Below, one piece after another: positions 1 through 10,197 of a stretch of 64,000 nucleotides of DNA. Location of the stretch: positions 1 to 64,000 of the forward strand of contig NZ_JGVW01000061.1 in the NCBI RefSeq assembly GCF_000687455.2, read 5' to 3'. Numbering within the stretch: position 1 is the first letter of the stretch; each line of letters opens with the position of its first letter. The notes beneath the pieces were generated by a model. That model did not search any database and was not told the origin of the DNA. It saw only the letters and a list, made by a program, of their open reading frames with translations. The DNA is from Burkholderia sp. lig30 (lineage in GTDB: Bacteria; Pseudomonadota; Gammaproteobacteria; Burkholderiales; Burkholderiaceae). A program made the translations under genes and the position numbers.

Positions 1-48
1 GAAGCCCGAAGCCCGAAGCCGCGGTTGCGCCGGCATCGCTCCGGCGCG

Positions 49-1698
49 TCAGGCCGCCAGCATCTCCTTCGCGTGCTTGCGGGTCGTTGCGGTGATTTCG
101 AGGCCGCCCAGCATCCGCGCGACTTCCTCGATGCGGCTCGCCCTGTCGAGCGGAACGACCGTCGACACGGTGCCGCCGTCGCCATCCCCGCTCTTCGCGA
201 CCTGGAAGTGCTGGTCGCCGCGCGCGGCCACCTGCGGCAGGTGGGTCACGCACAGCACCTGCCGGTCGCGTCCCAGCTGGTGCAGCAGGCGGCCGACCAC
301 TTCGGCGACGCCGCCGCCGATGCCGGTGTCGACTTCGTCGAAGATCAGCGTCGGCGTCGGGCTCGCGGCGCTCGCGATTACCGCGAGCGCGAGGCTGATC
401 CGCGCCAGCTCGCCGCCGGACGCGACCTTCGCGAGCGGCCGCAGCGGCACGCCGGCGTGCCCGGCGACGCGGAATTCGATCTGCTCGAGCCCGTGCGGGC
501 CGCCGTCGGCGAGCGGCACCAGCGCGACCTCGAAGCGGCCGCCGGCCATCGACAGCTCCTGCATGCCCGTGGTGACGGCCGCGCCGAGCGCGTCGGCGGC
601 CTGCGCGCGGGCCGCCGACAGCCGTTTCGCGTCGGCGACGTAGGCTTCCCGCGCGGTGGCCTGCGCGGCCTCGAGCGCGCCGAGATCGGCGGCCGCGTCG
701 AGCGCGGCCAGCTGCGCGCGCCGCGCCGCATGCTCGTCGTGCAGCGTCTCGGGCGGCAGGCGGAACTTGCGGGCGGTCGAGTGCAGCGCGTCGAGGCGGG
801 ATTCGACCTGCGCGAGACGCTCCGGATCGAGGTCGAGGCGCTGCGCGTAATGCGACAGCGAGTAGACGGTTTCCTGAAGCTGGATTTCCGCCGGCTCCAG
901 CGATGCGAGCGCGTCGTTCAGCGCGGGATCGTAGTCGGCGAGGCTGCGCAGCTTCGAGACAATCGCGCCGAGTTGCGCGAGCATCGCGTCGTCGGCCTCG
1001 GACAGCGCGTTGAGCGCGCCGCGCACACCGTCGATCAGGTTCGCCGAATGCGACAGGCGCTTGTGCTCGCCGCTGATCTCGTCCCATTCGCCGGGCTGCG
1101 GCGCGAGCTTGTCCAGCTCCGCGAGCTGCCACGCGAGCTTTTCCCGCTCGAGCTGCAGCTCGCGCTCGTGCGCGCGCGCGGCCTCGATCGCCTGCGTCGC
1201 GTCGCGCCAGACGCGCCATGCGCGCCCGACGTTCGCGGCGTCGGCCGACAGCCCGGCATGGGTGTCGAACAGCTCGCGCTGCGCGTCGGGCCGCATCAGC
1301 AGCTGGTGCGCGTGCTGGCCATGGATGTCGACGAGCATCTCGCCGAGTTCGCGCAACTGCGCGAGCGTCGCGCTGGTGCCGTTGATGAACGCGCGCGAGC
1401 GGCCGTTCGCGTCGATCACGCGACGCAGCATTACGGTGTCGTCGGCGTCGAACGCGTGTTCGTCGAGCCAGCGCGCGACCCGGTCGTGCGGCGTGAACTC
1501 GGCGGTGATGTCGGCGCGGCCGCAGCCGGCGCGCACGACGCTCGCGTCGGCGCGCTCGCCGAGCGCGAGCGCGAGCGCGTCGATCAGGATCGACTTGCCG
1601 GCGCCGGTTTCGCCGGAAAAGACGGTAAAGCCGCTGTCGAATTCGAGATCGAGCGCGGCGACAATGACGAAGTCGCGAATCGAGAGATGGCGGAGCAT
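49..1698 (-). CDS. recN: DNA repair protein RecN
   Basis: SMC-like ATPase of recombinational double-strand break repair, cytosolic. The 549-residue length fits the family. Residues 29-36 are the Walker A loop (GETGAGKS). Near the C terminus are the ABC signature (ASGGELARISLAL) and Walker B (TLIFDEVDTGIGGG), separated by a long charged coiled-coil region as in SMC proteins. The start is the ATG at 1698 (MLRHLSIRDF), the family's usual N terminus; the reading frame stays open far upstream but that part overlaps nadK and is not protein-like. It lies 20 bp downstream of nadK on the same strand, so the two are probably cotranscribed. Confidence 0.97.
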   Translation of the reverse strand: MLRHLSIRDFVIVAALDLEFDSGFTVFSGETGAGKSILIDALALALGERADASVVRAGCGRADITAEFTPHDRVARWLDEHAFDADDTVMLRRVIDANGRSRAFINGTSATLAQLRELGEMLVDIHGQHAHQLLMRPDAQRELFDTHAGLSADAANVGRAWRVWRDATQAIEAARAHERELQLEREKLAWQLAELDKLAPQPGEWDEISGEHKRLSHSANLIDGVRGALNALSEADDAMLAQLGAIVSKLRSLADYDPALNDALASLEPAEIQLQETVYSLSHYAQRLDLDPERLAQVESRLDALHSTARKFRLPPETLHDEHAARRAQLAALDAAADLGALEAAQATAREAYVADAKRLSAARAQAADALGAAVTTGMQELSMAGGRFEVALVPLADGGPHGLEQIEFRVAGHAGVPLRPLAKVASGGELARISLALAVIASAASPTPTLIFDEVDTGIGGGVAEVVGRLLHQLGRDRQVLCVTHLPQVAARGDQHFQVAKSGDGDGGTVSTVVPLDRASRIEEVARMLGGLEITATTRKHAKEMLAA

Positions 1699-1718
1699 GA
1701 TGTCGGGCGGAAAGGGCG

Positions 1719-2624
1719 TCAGGACTCCGTGTCGTCGTCTTCGTTCGACGGATGTTCGTTCCAGTGCAGCTTCTTGCGCAGCGTCGCGTAATAGCTGTAG
1801 CCGACCGGGTGCAGGAACGGGACCGTGTGCTTCGAGCGGCGCACCTCGATCGTGTCGTTCAGCTCGAGCGCGGTGAACGACTGCATGTCGAAGTTCACGT
1901 TGACGTCGCGCCCGGCGATGATCTGGATGGCGATCTTCGAGTCGTCCGGCAGCACGATCGGCCGGTTCGACAGCGCGTGCGGCGCGATCGGCACGAGCAC
2001 GATGCCCTGCAGCTGCGGGTGCAGGATCGGCCCGGACGACGACAGCGCGTAGGCGGTCGAGCCGGTCGGCGTCGCGACGATCAGGCCGTCCGAACGCTGG
2101 TTGTACATGAACCGGCCGTCGACCGACGCGCGCAGCTCGACCATCCCGGAGAAGCCGCTGCGGTTCACCACCACGTCGTTGAACGCGAGCGCGTGATAGA
2201 TCGGCTCGCCGTCGCGCACGATCCGGGCTTCCAGCAGCGAGCGTTCCTCGCGCTCGAACTTGCCCGTGAGGATCACCGGCACGAGCGTCTGCATGTCGGC
2301 CGCCGCGATGTCGGTGACGAAGCCGAGCCGCCCGTGGTTGATCCCGATGAGCGGGGTCTTGTACGGGGCGAGCTGGCGGCCGATGCCGAGCATCGTGCCG
2401 TCGCCGCCCAGCACGACCGCCACGTCGGCGCGCGCCCCGATTTCCGCCGGGGTGAGCGCCGGGTAGCCGGCAATGCCGATTTCGCGCGCGGTGTCGGCTT
2501 CGAATACCACGTCGAAGCCGCGCTTCGCGACGCACTCGGCCAGCGTGGCGAGCGGCTCGGCAATGCCGGGCGTATTGCTCCGGCCGACGAGCGCGACAGT
2601 ATGGAACTGATTACCGGTTTTCAT
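1719..2624 (-). CDS. nadK: NAD kinase
   Basis: ATP-dependent phosphorylation of NAD to NADP, cytosolic. It is 301 residues, typical length. The nucleotide-binding GGDGTM motif is at residues 73-78, followed by the conserved [11 protein letters not shown] segment around 95-105 and the glycine-rich [15 protein letters not shown] stretch in the C-terminal domain. It is divergent from hrcA and is the first gene of a nadK-recN pair. The start at [10 protein letters not shown] fits Burkholderia homologues as I know them. Confidence 0.97.
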   Translation of the reverse strand: MKTGNQFHTVALVGRSNTPGIAEPLATLAECVAKRGFDVVFEADTAREIGIAGYPALTPAEIGARADVAVVLGGDGTMLGIGRQLAPYKTPLIGINHGRLGFVTDIAAADMQTLVPVILTGKFEREERSLLEARIVRDGEPIYHALAFNDVVVNRSGFSGMVELRASVDGRFMYNQRSDGLIVATPTGSTAYALSSSGPILHPQLQGIVLVPIAPHALSNRPIVLPDDSKIAIQIIAGRDVNVNFDMQSFTALELNDTIEVRRSKHTVPFLHPVGYSYYATLRKKLHWNEHPSNEDDDTES

Positions 2625-2739
2625 GCCGGCATTACACCATAGCTCGATGACGAAAAGAACCGCTCCCCGTCACCGGGGCGGCGGGCGGCGCGCACAGCCG
2701 CCGCCGGCGGGGCCACTCGCGGCGGTCGCGCGGTTGCGC

Positions 2740-2745
2740 TAAAAT
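2740..2745 (+). promoter_or_regulatory. candidate -10 element of hrcA
   Basis: TAAAAT lies 8 bases before the hrcA ATG, so transcription would begin within one or two bases of the start codon. No good -35 is visible at the right distance. If this is the promoter the mRNA is almost leaderless. Confidence 0.35.
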
Positions 2746-2753
2746 TTTCCTCC

Positions 2754-3776
2754 ATGCTAGACCCGCGCGCACGAACCCTTCTGAAAACCCTGATCGAACG
2801 GTATATCGCCGACGGTCAGCCGGTCGGATCCCGCACGTTGTCTCGTTATTCCGGGCTGGAGCTGAGCCCGGCGACGATTCGCAACGTGATGTCCGACCTG
2901 GAGGAGCTCGGCCTCGTGTCGAGCCCGCATACGTCGGCCGGCCGCGTGCCGACGCCGCGCGGCTACCGGCTGTTCGTCGACACGATGCTGACCGTCGAGG
3001 CGCCGATCGACGCCGACGCGGTCGTCCGCCAGGTGCAGAGCACGCTGCAGGCGGGCGAGCCGCAGCAGAAAGTCGTCGCGGCCGCGGCGAGCGTGCTGTC
3101 GAACCTGTCGCAGTTCGCGGGCGTCGTGCAGACGCCGCGCCGCAGCCACGTGTTCAAGCAGATCGAGTTCATGCGCCTGTCGGACAAGCGCATCCTGCTC
3201 ATCATCGTCACCCCCGAGGGCGACGTGCAGAACCGGATGATCGCGACCCAGCGCGACTACACCCCGTCGCAGCTGACCGAGGCGTCCAACTACATCAACG
3301 CGCATTTCGCCGGCCTGTCGTTCGACGAGGTGCGCCGCCGCCTGCGCGAGGAAATCGACGAGCTGCGCGGCGACATGACCGCGCTGATGCACGCGGCCGT
3401 GACCGCGAGCACCGAGGAGCCGGCCACCGAGGACACCGTGCTGATTTCCGGCGAGCGCAACCTGCTCGAAGTGGCGGACCTGTCGTCCGACATGGCGCGG
3501 CTGCGCAAGCTGTTCGACGTGTTCGACCAAAAGACCAGCCTCCTGCAATTGCTCGACGTGTCGAGCCACGCCCAGGGCGTGCAGATTTTCATTGGCGGCG
3601 AATCGACGCTCGTGCCGATCGAGGAGATGAGCGTCGTCACCGCGCCCTACGAGGTCAACGGCAAGATCGTCGGCACGCTCGGCGTGATCGGCCCGACCCG
3701 GATGGCGTACAACCGCGTGATCCCGATCGTCGACATCACCGCGCGGCTGCTGTCGCTCGCGCTCAGCCAGCAATAA
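2754..3776 (+). CDS. hrcA: heat-inducible transcription repressor HrcA
   Basis: Repressor that binds CIRCE operators of chaperone genes such as groESL and is kept active by GroE. At 340 residues it is full length. The N-terminal winged helix (residues about 1-75) contains [19 protein letters not shown] and the [16 protein letters not shown] segment that closes the DNA-binding domain; a GAF-like domain follows. Its neighbours are heat-shock genes (grpE, dnaK, dnaJ), but I see no CIRCE repeat in this window. The controlled operons therefore probably lie elsewhere, and grpE and dnaK here look sigma-32 driven. Confidence 0.97.
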   Translation: MLDPRARTLLKTLIERYIADGQPVGSRTLSRYSGLELSPATIRNVMSDLEELGLVSSPHTSAGRVPTPRGYRLFVDTMLTVEAPIDADAVVRQVQSTLQAGEPQQKVVAAAASVLSNLSQFAGVVQTPRRSHVFKQIEFMRLSDKRILLIIVTPEGDVQNRMIATQRDYTPSQLTEASNYINAHFAGLSFDEVRRRLREEIDELRGDMTALMHAAVTASTEEPATEDTVLISGERNLLEVADLSSDMARLRKLFDVFDQKTSLLQLLDVSSHAQGVQIFIGGESTLVPIEEMSVVTAPYEVNGKIVGTLGVIGPTRMAYNRVIPIVDITARLLSLALSQQ

Positions 3777-3894
3777 CCTGCGCCGACCCCGCCATCGTGC
3801 CGCCGCGCGGCGCGCGCCGCAATCGGCCGAACGGCCAGCGCAAGCCCGTTATCAGCGTGAACAGGCCCGGGTCCCGGCGCACAGGGCGGCCCGC

Positions 3895-3900
3895 TATAAT
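3895..3900 (+). promoter_or_regulatory. -10 element of hemH
   Basis: A perfect TATAAT sits 38 bases before the chosen hemH start. It overlaps the upstream in-frame ATG at 3900, which argues that translation begins at 3939 instead. No convincing -35 hexamer accompanies it. Confidence 0.5.
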
Positions 3901-3938
3901 TGAAAGCCGTCCGGTTTCGTGTCCGACACGTCTTGCCT

Positions 3939-5003
3939 ATGCGCTACGATCCTGAGCCGCCTTCGAACGTCGCGGCCGCCCACCGCATCGCGGTGCTGCT
4001 GATCAACCTCGGCACGCCCGACGCGCCGACGCCGCGCGCGGTCCGGCGCTATCTTGCCGAATTCCTGTCCGACCCCCGGGTCGTCGAGATCCCGCGGGCG
4101 CTCTGGCAGATCCTGCTGCGCGCGGTGATCCTGCCGCTGCGCGGCCGCGCATCCGCGAAGAAATACGCCGCCGTCTGGACGCCCGAGGGCTCGCCGCTGC
4201 GCGTCCACACCGAGCGCCAGGTCGAAGGCGTCCGGCACCTGCTCGCATCGAACGGCTACCAGGTGCTGGTCGACTACGCGATGCGCTACGGCAGCCCGGG
4301 TATCGCGCAGGTGCTCGCGCAGCTCAAGCGCGTCGGCGTGGAGCGGGTGCTGCTGATGCCGATGTATCCGCAATACTCGGCATCGACCACGGCGACCGCG
4401 TTCGACGCCGCGTTCGCGGCGCTCGCGCGGATGCGCAACCAGCCGGAAATCCGCACCGTCCGCCACTACGCCGATCATCCCGCCTATATCCACGCGCTTG
4501 CCGAGCAGGTGCGTCAGCACTGGGCGGTGCATGGCAGGCCGGATTTCGCGGCGGGCGACAAGCTGGTGCTGAGCTTCCACGGCGTGCCGAGGCGCACGCT
4601 CGACCTCGGCGATCCGTATCACGAGCAGTGCCAGCAGACGGCCGCGCTGCTGATGGCGGCGCTCGGGCTGTCGACGATCGAATGCCGCGTCACGTTCCAG
4701 TCGCGTTTCGGCAAGGCGGAGTGGCTGCAGCCCTACACCGAGCCGACGCTGCGCGAACTGGGCGCGGCCGGCGTGCGGCGCGCGGATGTGTTCTGCCCCG
4801 GATTCACCGCCGACTGCCTCGAGACGATCGAGGAGATCGGCATGGAAGTGCGCGACGCTTTCCTCGCGGGCGGCGGCCAGGTGTTCCACCGCATTCCGTG
4901 CCTGAATGGCGCGCACGCGTGGATCGGCGCGCTCGGCGAGATCGCCGCGGAGAATTTGCAGGGCTGGCCGGTCAAGGCGGCGCAGTCCGAGACGGTATCC
5001 TGA
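3939..5003 (+). CDS. hemH: ferrochelatase
   Basis: Last step of haem synthesis: inserts ferrous iron into protoporphyrin IX, peripheral to the inner membrane. It has 354 residues from the ATG at 3939 ([10 protein letters not shown]). An in-frame ATG at 3900 overlaps a TATAAT box and would add 13 unconserved residues. Signature pieces are [21 protein letters not shown] near the N terminus, the [17 protein letters not shown] substrate region, and the SFHGVP motif with the catalytic histidine. The gene is followed after 4 bases by hslR, suggesting coupled translation. Confidence 0.97.
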   Translation: MRYDPEPPSNVAAAHRIAVLLINLGTPDAPTPRAVRRYLAEFLSDPRVVEIPRALWQILLRAVILPLRGRASAKKYAAVWTPEGSPLRVHTERQVEGVRHLLASNGYQVLVDYAMRYGSPGIAQVLAQLKRVGVERVLLMPMYPQYSASTTATAFDAAFAALARMRNQPEIRTVRHYADHPAYIHALAEQVRQHWAVHGRPDFAAGDKLVLSFHGVPRRTLDLGDPYHEQCQQTAALLMAALGLSTIECRVTFQSRFGKAEWLQPYTEPTLRELGAAGVRRADVFCPGFTADCLETIEEIGMEVRDAFLAGGGQVFHRIPCLNGAHAWIGALGEIAAENLQGWPVKAAQSETVS

Positions 5004-5007
5004 CACG

Positions 5008-5415
5008 ATGAACTACAAGATTTCCACCGAGCCCGGCGCACGGCTGCGCATCGACAAGTGGCTATGGGCCGCGCGGTTCTTCAAGACGCGCTCGCTCGCG
5101 GCCGACGCGGTCGACAAGGGCCGGGTGCGGATCGGCGGCGCGCCGGTCAAGCCGGCCAAGGAAGTGCGGGTCGGCGACGAGGTCGAGATTGCGATCGAAA
5201 GCGTCGTCTGGCACATTGCCGTGCTGGGCGTGTGCGACGTGCGCGGGCCGGCGAGCGTCGCGCAGACGCTTTACGCCGAGACGGAAGAAGGGCGGGCGAA
5301 GCGGCTCGCCGAGCAGGACCGGCGGCGCGCGTTCCGCGAGCCGGCGGCCGAGCTGCACGGCCGGCCCACGAAGCGCGATCGCCGCGTCATCGACAGATTT
5401 TCTGGTGGGGACTGA
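5008..5415 (+). CDS. hslR: S4-domain RNA-binding heat shock protein 15 (Hsp15)
   Basis: Hsp15 binds stalled 50S subunits carrying nascent peptidyl-tRNA and helps recycle them. The 135-residue product has an S4 domain at about residues 10-75 (RIDKWLWAARFFKTRSLAADAVDKGRV) and a basic C-terminal tail (RPTKRDRRVIDRF), the family layout. The start at 5008 is 4 bases after the hemH stop. Its position beside hrcA and grpE fits a heat-shock role. Confidence 0.93.
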   Translation: MNYKISTEPGARLRIDKWLWAARFFKTRSLAADAVDKGRVRIGGAPVKPAKEVRVGDEVEIAIESVVWHIAVLGVCDVRGPASVAQTLYAETEEGRAKRLAEQDRRRAFREPAAELHGRPTKRDRRVIDRFSGGD

Positions 5416-5548
5416 ACAGCTGGTCGAACGTCGCCCGTGCGCTTCCGTATTCGGTCGTGCGGTCGGTGACCGCTCCGGAAAGGCAGATGGTGGTGGTGCC
5501 CGCGATGAGTACCAGCGCGACCACCGATATGGCAAAGGTCAGTTTCAC
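5387..5548 (-). CDS. possible small secreted or membrane peptide (53 aa)
   Basis: A GTG-started frame is preceded by a purine-rich GAGGGGAG site a few bases upstream. The translation begins with a lysine then a hydrophobic run (LTFAISVVALVLIAGTTTIC), followed by a polar tail with FDQLFSPHQKI. That looks like a signal peptide or single membrane anchor. Its 3' end overlaps the end of hslR by 29 bases on the other strand. I do not recognise a family. It was too short for standard ORF lists and is offered as a candidate. Confidence 0.4.
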   Translation of the reverse strand: MKLTFAISVVALVLIAGTTTICLSGAVTDRTTEYGSARATFDQLFSPHQKICR

Positions 5549-5921
5549 GGTACTCCCCTCGAGAAGACGGGTGAAAATGGTGCCAGGTGGATGTCGGACA
5601 TCGGCGGGATCAGGGTATACGTGATTCGCCGATGCCTGCGTGCAGTGTAGTTCAGCCCTCGGGGGCGGGCTAGTGCCGGTCCCGTAAGGGTTGTTACAGG
5701 GCGTTTCGGCGGTCCGGCGATCCGGCGGCCTGGCGATCCGGTGGCTGCGCGCGGTGCGCCGCCGGATCGTGCGGTTGTTTCGCGATGCGGGCGAATGCGC
5801 GGAAAAACCCTCTTGAAGTCACACTTTTCGCCCTTATCTGCACCGACAATGTGCGGCACCGGCGGGCATTCGTCCGACGGTTGCCGATTTGGCTTTAACT
5901 TCTAAATCGACTTTCAGCGAC
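5549..5921. other. gene-free stretch upstream of grpE
   Basis: No credible gene. It contains the 5' region of the small minus-strand frame, short GC-rich CGGCGATCCGG-type repeats around 5705-5745 and, at 5812-5839, the heat-shock promoter of grpE. Confidence 0.6.
5812..5839 (+). promoter_or_regulatory. sigma-32 promoter of grpE
   Basis: CTTGAA at 5812-5817, a 14-base spacer, then CCTTATCT at 5832-5839. This fits the RpoH consensus CTTGAA-N13-17-CCCCATNT. The grpE ATG is 82 bases downstream of the -10. The arrangement is the same as that upstream of dnaK. Confidence 0.8.
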
Positions 5922-6458
5922 ATGGAAAACACGCAAGAGAACCCGGCTACCCAATCGGCCGACGAGACCGGCCGCGGCACGCAGGACGCCGCTCCGGCAG
6001 TCGACACCGCCGCGGCTGCGCTCGCCGAGGCTCAAGCCAAGGTCGCCGAGCTGCAGGAGAGCTTCCTGCGGGCGAAGGCCGAGACCGAGAACGTGCGCCG
6101 CCGTGCGCAGGACGATGTCGCGAAGGCGCACAAGTTCGCGATCGAGAGCTTCGCCGAGCACCTGCTGCCGGTGCTGGACAGCCTGGAAGCGGCCGTCGGC
6201 GACACGTCCGGCGATCTGGCGAAGGTCCGCGAGGGTGTCGAGCTGACGCTGCGCCAGCTGCACAGCGCGCTTGAGAAGGGCCGCGTGAACGCGCTCAACC
6301 CGGTCGGCGAGAAGTTCGATCCGCATCAGCATCAGGCGATCTCGATGGTGCCGGCCGATCAGGAGCCGAACACCGTCGTCGCGGTGCTGCAAAAGGGCTA
6401 CACGATCGCCGACCGCGTGTTGCGTCCGGCGCTCGTCACGGTCGCCCAGCCGAAGTAA
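5922..6458 (+). CDS. grpE: nucleotide exchange factor GrpE
   Basis: DnaK co-chaperone that releases ADP. It has 178 residues from the ATG at 5922 ([10 protein letters not shown]). An in-frame upstream codon would add [11 protein letters not shown], which I judge not to be part of the protein because known homologues begin at MENTQ. An acidic, alanine-rich N terminus leads into the long helix ([28 protein letters not shown]), then the four-helix and beta domain ending [13 protein letters not shown]. It is first in a grpE, dnaK, dnaJ series, each apparently with its own upstream region. Confidence 0.96.
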   Translation: MENTQENPATQSADETGRGTQDAAPAVDTAAAALAEAQAKVAELQESFLRAKAETENVRRRAQDDVAKAHKFAIESFAEHLLPVLDSLEAAVGDTSGDLAKVREGVELTLRQLHSALEKGRVNALNPVGEKFDPHQHQAISMVPADQEPNTVVAVLQKGYTIADRVLRPALVTVAQPK

Positions 6459-6836
6459 GCCAGCCGATCGCCACCGCAAGCGCCGATCCGGTCGTGTCCG
6501 GCGCCCCGAAGGGCGTCCCCGTTCCGCTGGACGTACCGTCCGGGCATCGGAGGGACTGTTCGGCATGGCGGCGCTTGCCGCCGGCGCGTCCGGCGCCGGC
6601 CCGGCGACCGGCCGGCATCGTCCACGGCGGTTCCGGGCTGCGGCGCCGGCCGGCCGCCGGGCGGTCGTGCCGGCAGCGGACGGCGATTGAAAAAATTTAA
6701 TGGCCGCATTGCTTGTCGGGTCTTGAAAACGGTGCAGCCGGACCTATTTCGAGATCAGAGTTGAATTCGGCGCGCGAAACCGTCGCAAAAAGCCGGTTTT
6801 CGCGCAGCAATCAAGGATTTCTGGAGATTAGGAAAA
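6459..6836. other. grpE-dnaK intergenic region
   Basis: 378 bases without a credible gene. The first 230 bases are GC-rich and I see no clear terminator in them. The last 120 bases are AT-richer and carry the dnaK promoter and leader. Confidence 0.6.
6722..6749 (+). promoter_or_regulatory. sigma-32 promoter of dnaK
   Basis: CTTGAA at 6722-6727, a 14-base spacer, then ACCTATTT at 6742-6749. It matches the RpoH consensus and has the same spacer length as the grpE promoter. It lies 87 bases before the dnaK start. Confidence 0.85.
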
Positions 6837-8804
6837 ATGGGAAAGATCATCGGTATTGACCTCGGCACCACGAACTCGTGCGTCGCCATCATGGAAGGCA
6901 ATCAGGTCAAGGTCATCGAGAACTCGGAAGGCGCGCGCACCACGCCGTCGATCATTGCCTACATGGACGACAACGAGGTGCTCGTCGGCGCGCCGGCGAA
7001 GCGTCAATCGGTGACCAACCCGAAAAACACGCTCTTCGCGGTCAAGCGCCTGATCGGCCGCCGCTTCGAAGAGAAGGAAGTGCAGAAGGACATCGGCCTG
7101 ATGCCGTACACGATCACCAAGGCGGACAACGGCGACGCATGGGTCGAAGCCCACGGCGAGAAGCTGGCGCCGCCGCAAGTGTCGGCTGAAGTGCTGCGCA
7201 AGATGAAGAAGACGGCCGAAGACTATCTCGGCGAGCCGGTCACGGAAGCCGTGATCACGGTGCCGGCGTACTTCAACGACAGCCAGCGCCAGGCGACCAA
7301 GGACGCGGGCCGCATCGCGGGCCTCGAAGTCAAGCGGATCATCAACGAGCCGACCGCGGCCGCGCTCGCGTTCGGCCTCGACAAGGCTGAAAAGGGCGAC
7401 CGCAAGATCGCGGTGTACGACCTCGGCGGCGGCACGTTCGACGTGTCGATCATCGAGATCGCGGACGTCGACGGCGAAATGCAGTTCGAAGTGCTGTCGA
7501 CCAACGGCGACACGTTCCTCGGCGGTGAGGACTTCGACCAGCGCATCATCGATTACATCATCGGCGAGTTCAAGAAGGAGCAGGGCGTCGACCTGGCGAA
7601 GGACGTGCTCGCGCTGCAGCGCCTGAAGGAAGCCGCTGAAAAGGCGAAGATCGAGCTGTCGTCGAGCCAGCAGACCGAAATCAACCTGCCGTACATCACG
7701 GCGGACGCGTCGGGCCCGAAGCACTTGAACCTGAAGATCACCCGCGCGAAGCTGGAAGCGCTGGTCGAGGATCTGGTCGAGCGTACGATCGAGCCGTGCC
7801 GCATCGCAATCAAGGATGCCGGCGTCAAGGTGTCGGACATCGACGACGTGATCCTGGTCGGCGGCCAGACCCGCATGCCGAAGGTCCTGGAGAAGGTGAA
7901 GGAGTTCTTCGGCAAGGACCCGCGTCGTGACGTGAACCCGGACGAAGCCGTCGCCGTCGGCGCGGCGATCCAGGGCCAGGTGCTGTCGGGCGACCGCAAG
8001 GACGTGCTGCTGCTCGACGTGACCCCGCTGTCGCTCGGCATCGAGACGCTCGGCGGCGTGATGACGAAGATGATCAACAAGAACACGACGATCCCGACGA
8101 AGCACGCGCAGGTGTATTCGACGGCGGACGACAACCAGGGCGCCGTGACGATCAAGGTGTTCCAGGGCGAACGCGAAATGGCGGCGGGCAACAAGCTGCT
8201 GGGCGAGTTCAACCTCGAAGGCATCCCGCCGGCACCGCGCGGCACGCCGCAGATCGAAGTGACCTTCGACATCGACGCGAACGGCATCCTGCACGTCGGC
8301 GCGAAGGACAAGGCGACCGGCAAGGAAAACAAGATCACGATCAAGGCGAACTCGGGCCTGTCCGAAGCCGAAATCGACCAGATGATCAAGGACGCGGAAG
8401 CGAACGCGGCGGAAGACCACAAGCTGCGTGAGCTGGCCGATTCGCGCAACCAGGGCGACGCGCTGGTCCACAGCACGAAGAAGGCGCTCGCCGAGTACGG
8501 CGACAAGCTGGACGCGGGCGAGAAGGAGAAGATCGAGGCTGCGCTGAAGTCGCTCGAGGACGTCCTGAAGGACACCTCGGCCGACAAGGCCGCGATCGAC
8601 GCGAAGGTCGAGGAAGTCAGCACGGCGTCGCAGAAGCTCGGCGAGAAGATGTACGCCGACATGCAGGCGCAGGCTGGCGCGGCTGGCGCGGCAGGTGCGG
8701 CCGGCGCGGCGGGTGCAGCGGAAGGCGCGGCGCATGCCGGCGGCGCGCAACAGGCTGCCGACGACGTCGTCGACGCAGAGTTCAAGGAAGTCAAGAAGGA
8801 CTGA
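6837..8804 (+). CDS. dnaK: chaperone protein DnaK (Hsp70)
   Basis: ATP-driven folding chaperone. It has 655 residues. The actin-like ATPase domain shows [12 protein letters not shown] at residues 5-16, [13 protein letters not shown] near 195 and [11 protein letters not shown] near 340. The substrate-binding domain starts after the linker [19 protein letters not shown]. The C-terminal lid ends in a long alanine/glycine tract with five GAA-type units before EFKEVKKD, which makes the protein slightly longer than usual. A TAGGA ribosome site precedes the ATG. Confidence 0.99.
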   Translation: MGKIIGIDLGTTNSCVAIMEGNQVKVIENSEGARTTPSIIAYMDDNEVLVGAPAKRQSVTNPKNTLFAVKRLIGRRFEEKEVQKDIGLMPYTITKADNGDAWVEAHGEKLAPPQVSAEVLRKMKKTAEDYLGEPVTEAVITVPAYFNDSQRQATKDAGRIAGLEVKRIINEPTAAALAFGLDKAEKGDRKIAVYDLGGGTFDVSIIEIADVDGEMQFEVLSTNGDTFLGGEDFDQRIIDYIIGEFKKEQGVDLAKDVLALQRLKEAAEKAKIELSSSQQTEINLPYITADASGPKHLNLKITRAKLEALVEDLVERTIEPCRIAIKDAGVKVSDIDDVILVGGQTRMPKVLEKVKEFFGKDPRRDVNPDEAVAVGAAIQGQVLSGDRKDVLLLDVTPLSLGIETLGGVMTKMINKNTTIPTKHAQVYSTADDNQGAVTIKVFQGEREMAAGNKLLGEFNLEGIPPAPRGTPQIEVTFDIDANGILHVGAKDKATGKENKITIKANSGLSEAEIDQMIKDAEANAAEDHKLRELADSRNQGDALVHSTKKALAEYGDKLDAGEKEKIEAALKSLEDVLKDTSADKAAIDAKVEEVSTASQKLGEKMYADMQAQAGAAGAAGAAGAAGAAEGAAHAGGAQQAADDVVDAEFKEVKKD

Positions 8805-9056
8805 GCCGGGTCGCAACCGCACCGCACGCCGCGCGCGACACGCGCGTGGCGCGGCTGACACGGTCCGTCATTCCTTCCGGATGGCCGGATCGATCCTACG
8901 CCTGGCGGGCCTCGCGGCCCTCCGGGCACATTTGTTTTTTGGCGGGTGCTGCATGCGCGTCGGCGGACGGGCGTCGCAGCGCCAGACGAGTCGCGAGACT
9001 TTACTGCAAGCGAAAGGAGCCGCCGCGTGCGTGATGCGCGGACGGTATGAATCGAT

Positions 9057-10187
9057 ATGGCGAAACGGGATTACTACGAGGTTCTGGGCGTCGCGAAGAA
9101 TGCGAGCGACGACGAAATCAAAAAGGCATATCGCAAGCTTGCGATGAAGTATCACCCTGACCGCAATCCGGACAACAAGGATGCGGAAGAGCATTTCAAG
9201 GAAGTGAAGGAAGCCTACGAAATGCTGTCGGACACGCAGAAGCGGGCCGCGTACGACCAGTACGGCCATGCGGGCGTCGATCCGAACATGGGCGGTGCTG
9301 GCGCACAGGGCTTCGGCGGGTTTGCCGATGCGTTCGGCGACATTTTCGGCGACATCTTCGGCCAGGCGGCCGGCGGCCGTGGCGGCCGAGCGGGCCCGCA
9401 GGTGTATCGCGGTGCCGACCTGCGCTACAGCATGGAGATTACGCTCGAGCAGGCCGCGCACGGCTACGACACGCAGATCCGCGTGCCGAGCTGGGTGTCG
9501 TGCGAGATCTGCCACGGCTCCGGCGCGAAGCCGGGCACCAAGCCCGAGACCTGCCCGACCTGCCATGGCCAGGGCACGGTGCGCATGTCGCAGGGCTTTT
9601 TCAGCATCCAGCAGACCTGCCCGAAGTGTCACGGCAGCGGCACCCACATCCCGGAGCCGTGCGGGCACTGCCACGGCTCGGGCAAGGTGAAGGAAACCAA
9701 GACGCTCGAAGTGAAGATTCCCGCGGGGATCGACGACGGCATGCGGATCCGCTCTGCCGGCAACGGCGAGCCGGGCATCAACGGCGGGCCGTCGGGCGAC
9801 CTGTACGTCGAGATCCACATCAAGCCGCATTCGGTGTTCGAGCGCGACGGCGACGATCTGCATTGCCAGATGCCGATTCCGTTCACGACGGCGGCGCTCG
9901 GCGGCGAGATCGAAGTGCCGACGCTCGCGGGCCGCGCGACCTTCCCGGTGCCCGAGGGCACGCAGTCGGGCAAGACGTTCCGTCTGCGCGGCAAGGGCAT
10001 CAAGGGGCTGCGCGCGAGCATCGCGGGCGATCTGTACGTGCATGTCCAGGTCGAGACGCCCGTGAAGCTCACCGAGCAGCAGCGCGATCTGCTCAAGCAG
10101 TTCGAGAAGTCGCTGTCGGAAGGCGGCGGGCGCCACAGCCCGCAGAGCAAGGGCTGGTTCGACCGCGTGAAGAGCTTCTTCGAGTGA
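9057..10187 (+). CDS. dnaJ: chaperone protein DnaJ
   Basis: Hsp40 partner that stimulates DnaK ATPase. It has 376 residues. The J domain carries HPD at residues 33-35, followed by a Gly/Phe-rich linker ([18 protein letters not shown]). Four CxxCxGxG zinc repeats lie between about 150 and 205 ([32 protein letters not shown]), then the beta-rich client-binding region. It is 252 bases after dnaK. I found no sigma-32 site of its own, so it may be read through from dnaK. Confidence 0.98.
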   Translation: MAKRDYYEVLGVAKNASDDEIKKAYRKLAMKYHPDRNPDNKDAEEHFKEVKEAYEMLSDTQKRAAYDQYGHAGVDPNMGGAGAQGFGGFADAFGDIFGDIFGQAAGGRGGRAGPQVYRGADLRYSMEITLEQAAHGYDTQIRVPSWVSCEICHGSGAKPGTKPETCPTCHGQGTVRMSQGFFSIQQTCPKCHGSGTHIPEPCGHCHGSGKVKETKTLEVKIPAGIDDGMRIRSAGNGEPGINGGPSGDLYVEIHIKPHSVFERDGDDLHCQMPIPFTTAALGGEIEVPTLAGRATFPVPEGTQSGKTFRLRGKGIKGLRASIAGDLYVHVQVETPVKLTEQQRDLLKQFEKSLSEGGGRHSPQSKGWFDRVKSFFE

Positions 10188-10197
10188 GTGGTCGAGT

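Noticed and set aside
1..20. GAAGCCC heptamer repeated nearly three times at the window edge
   Set aside because: Too short, and cut by the window start; cannot be judged.
25..1791. 588-codon open frame on the plus strand over recN
   Set aside because: It is an Arg/Ala/Val-rich mirror of recN, a common shadow in GC-rich DNA, with no ribosome site and no family features.
6828..8861. 677-codon minus-strand frame over dnaK
   Set aside because: Shadow of dnaK; composition is dominated by Arg, Leu and Val without domains.
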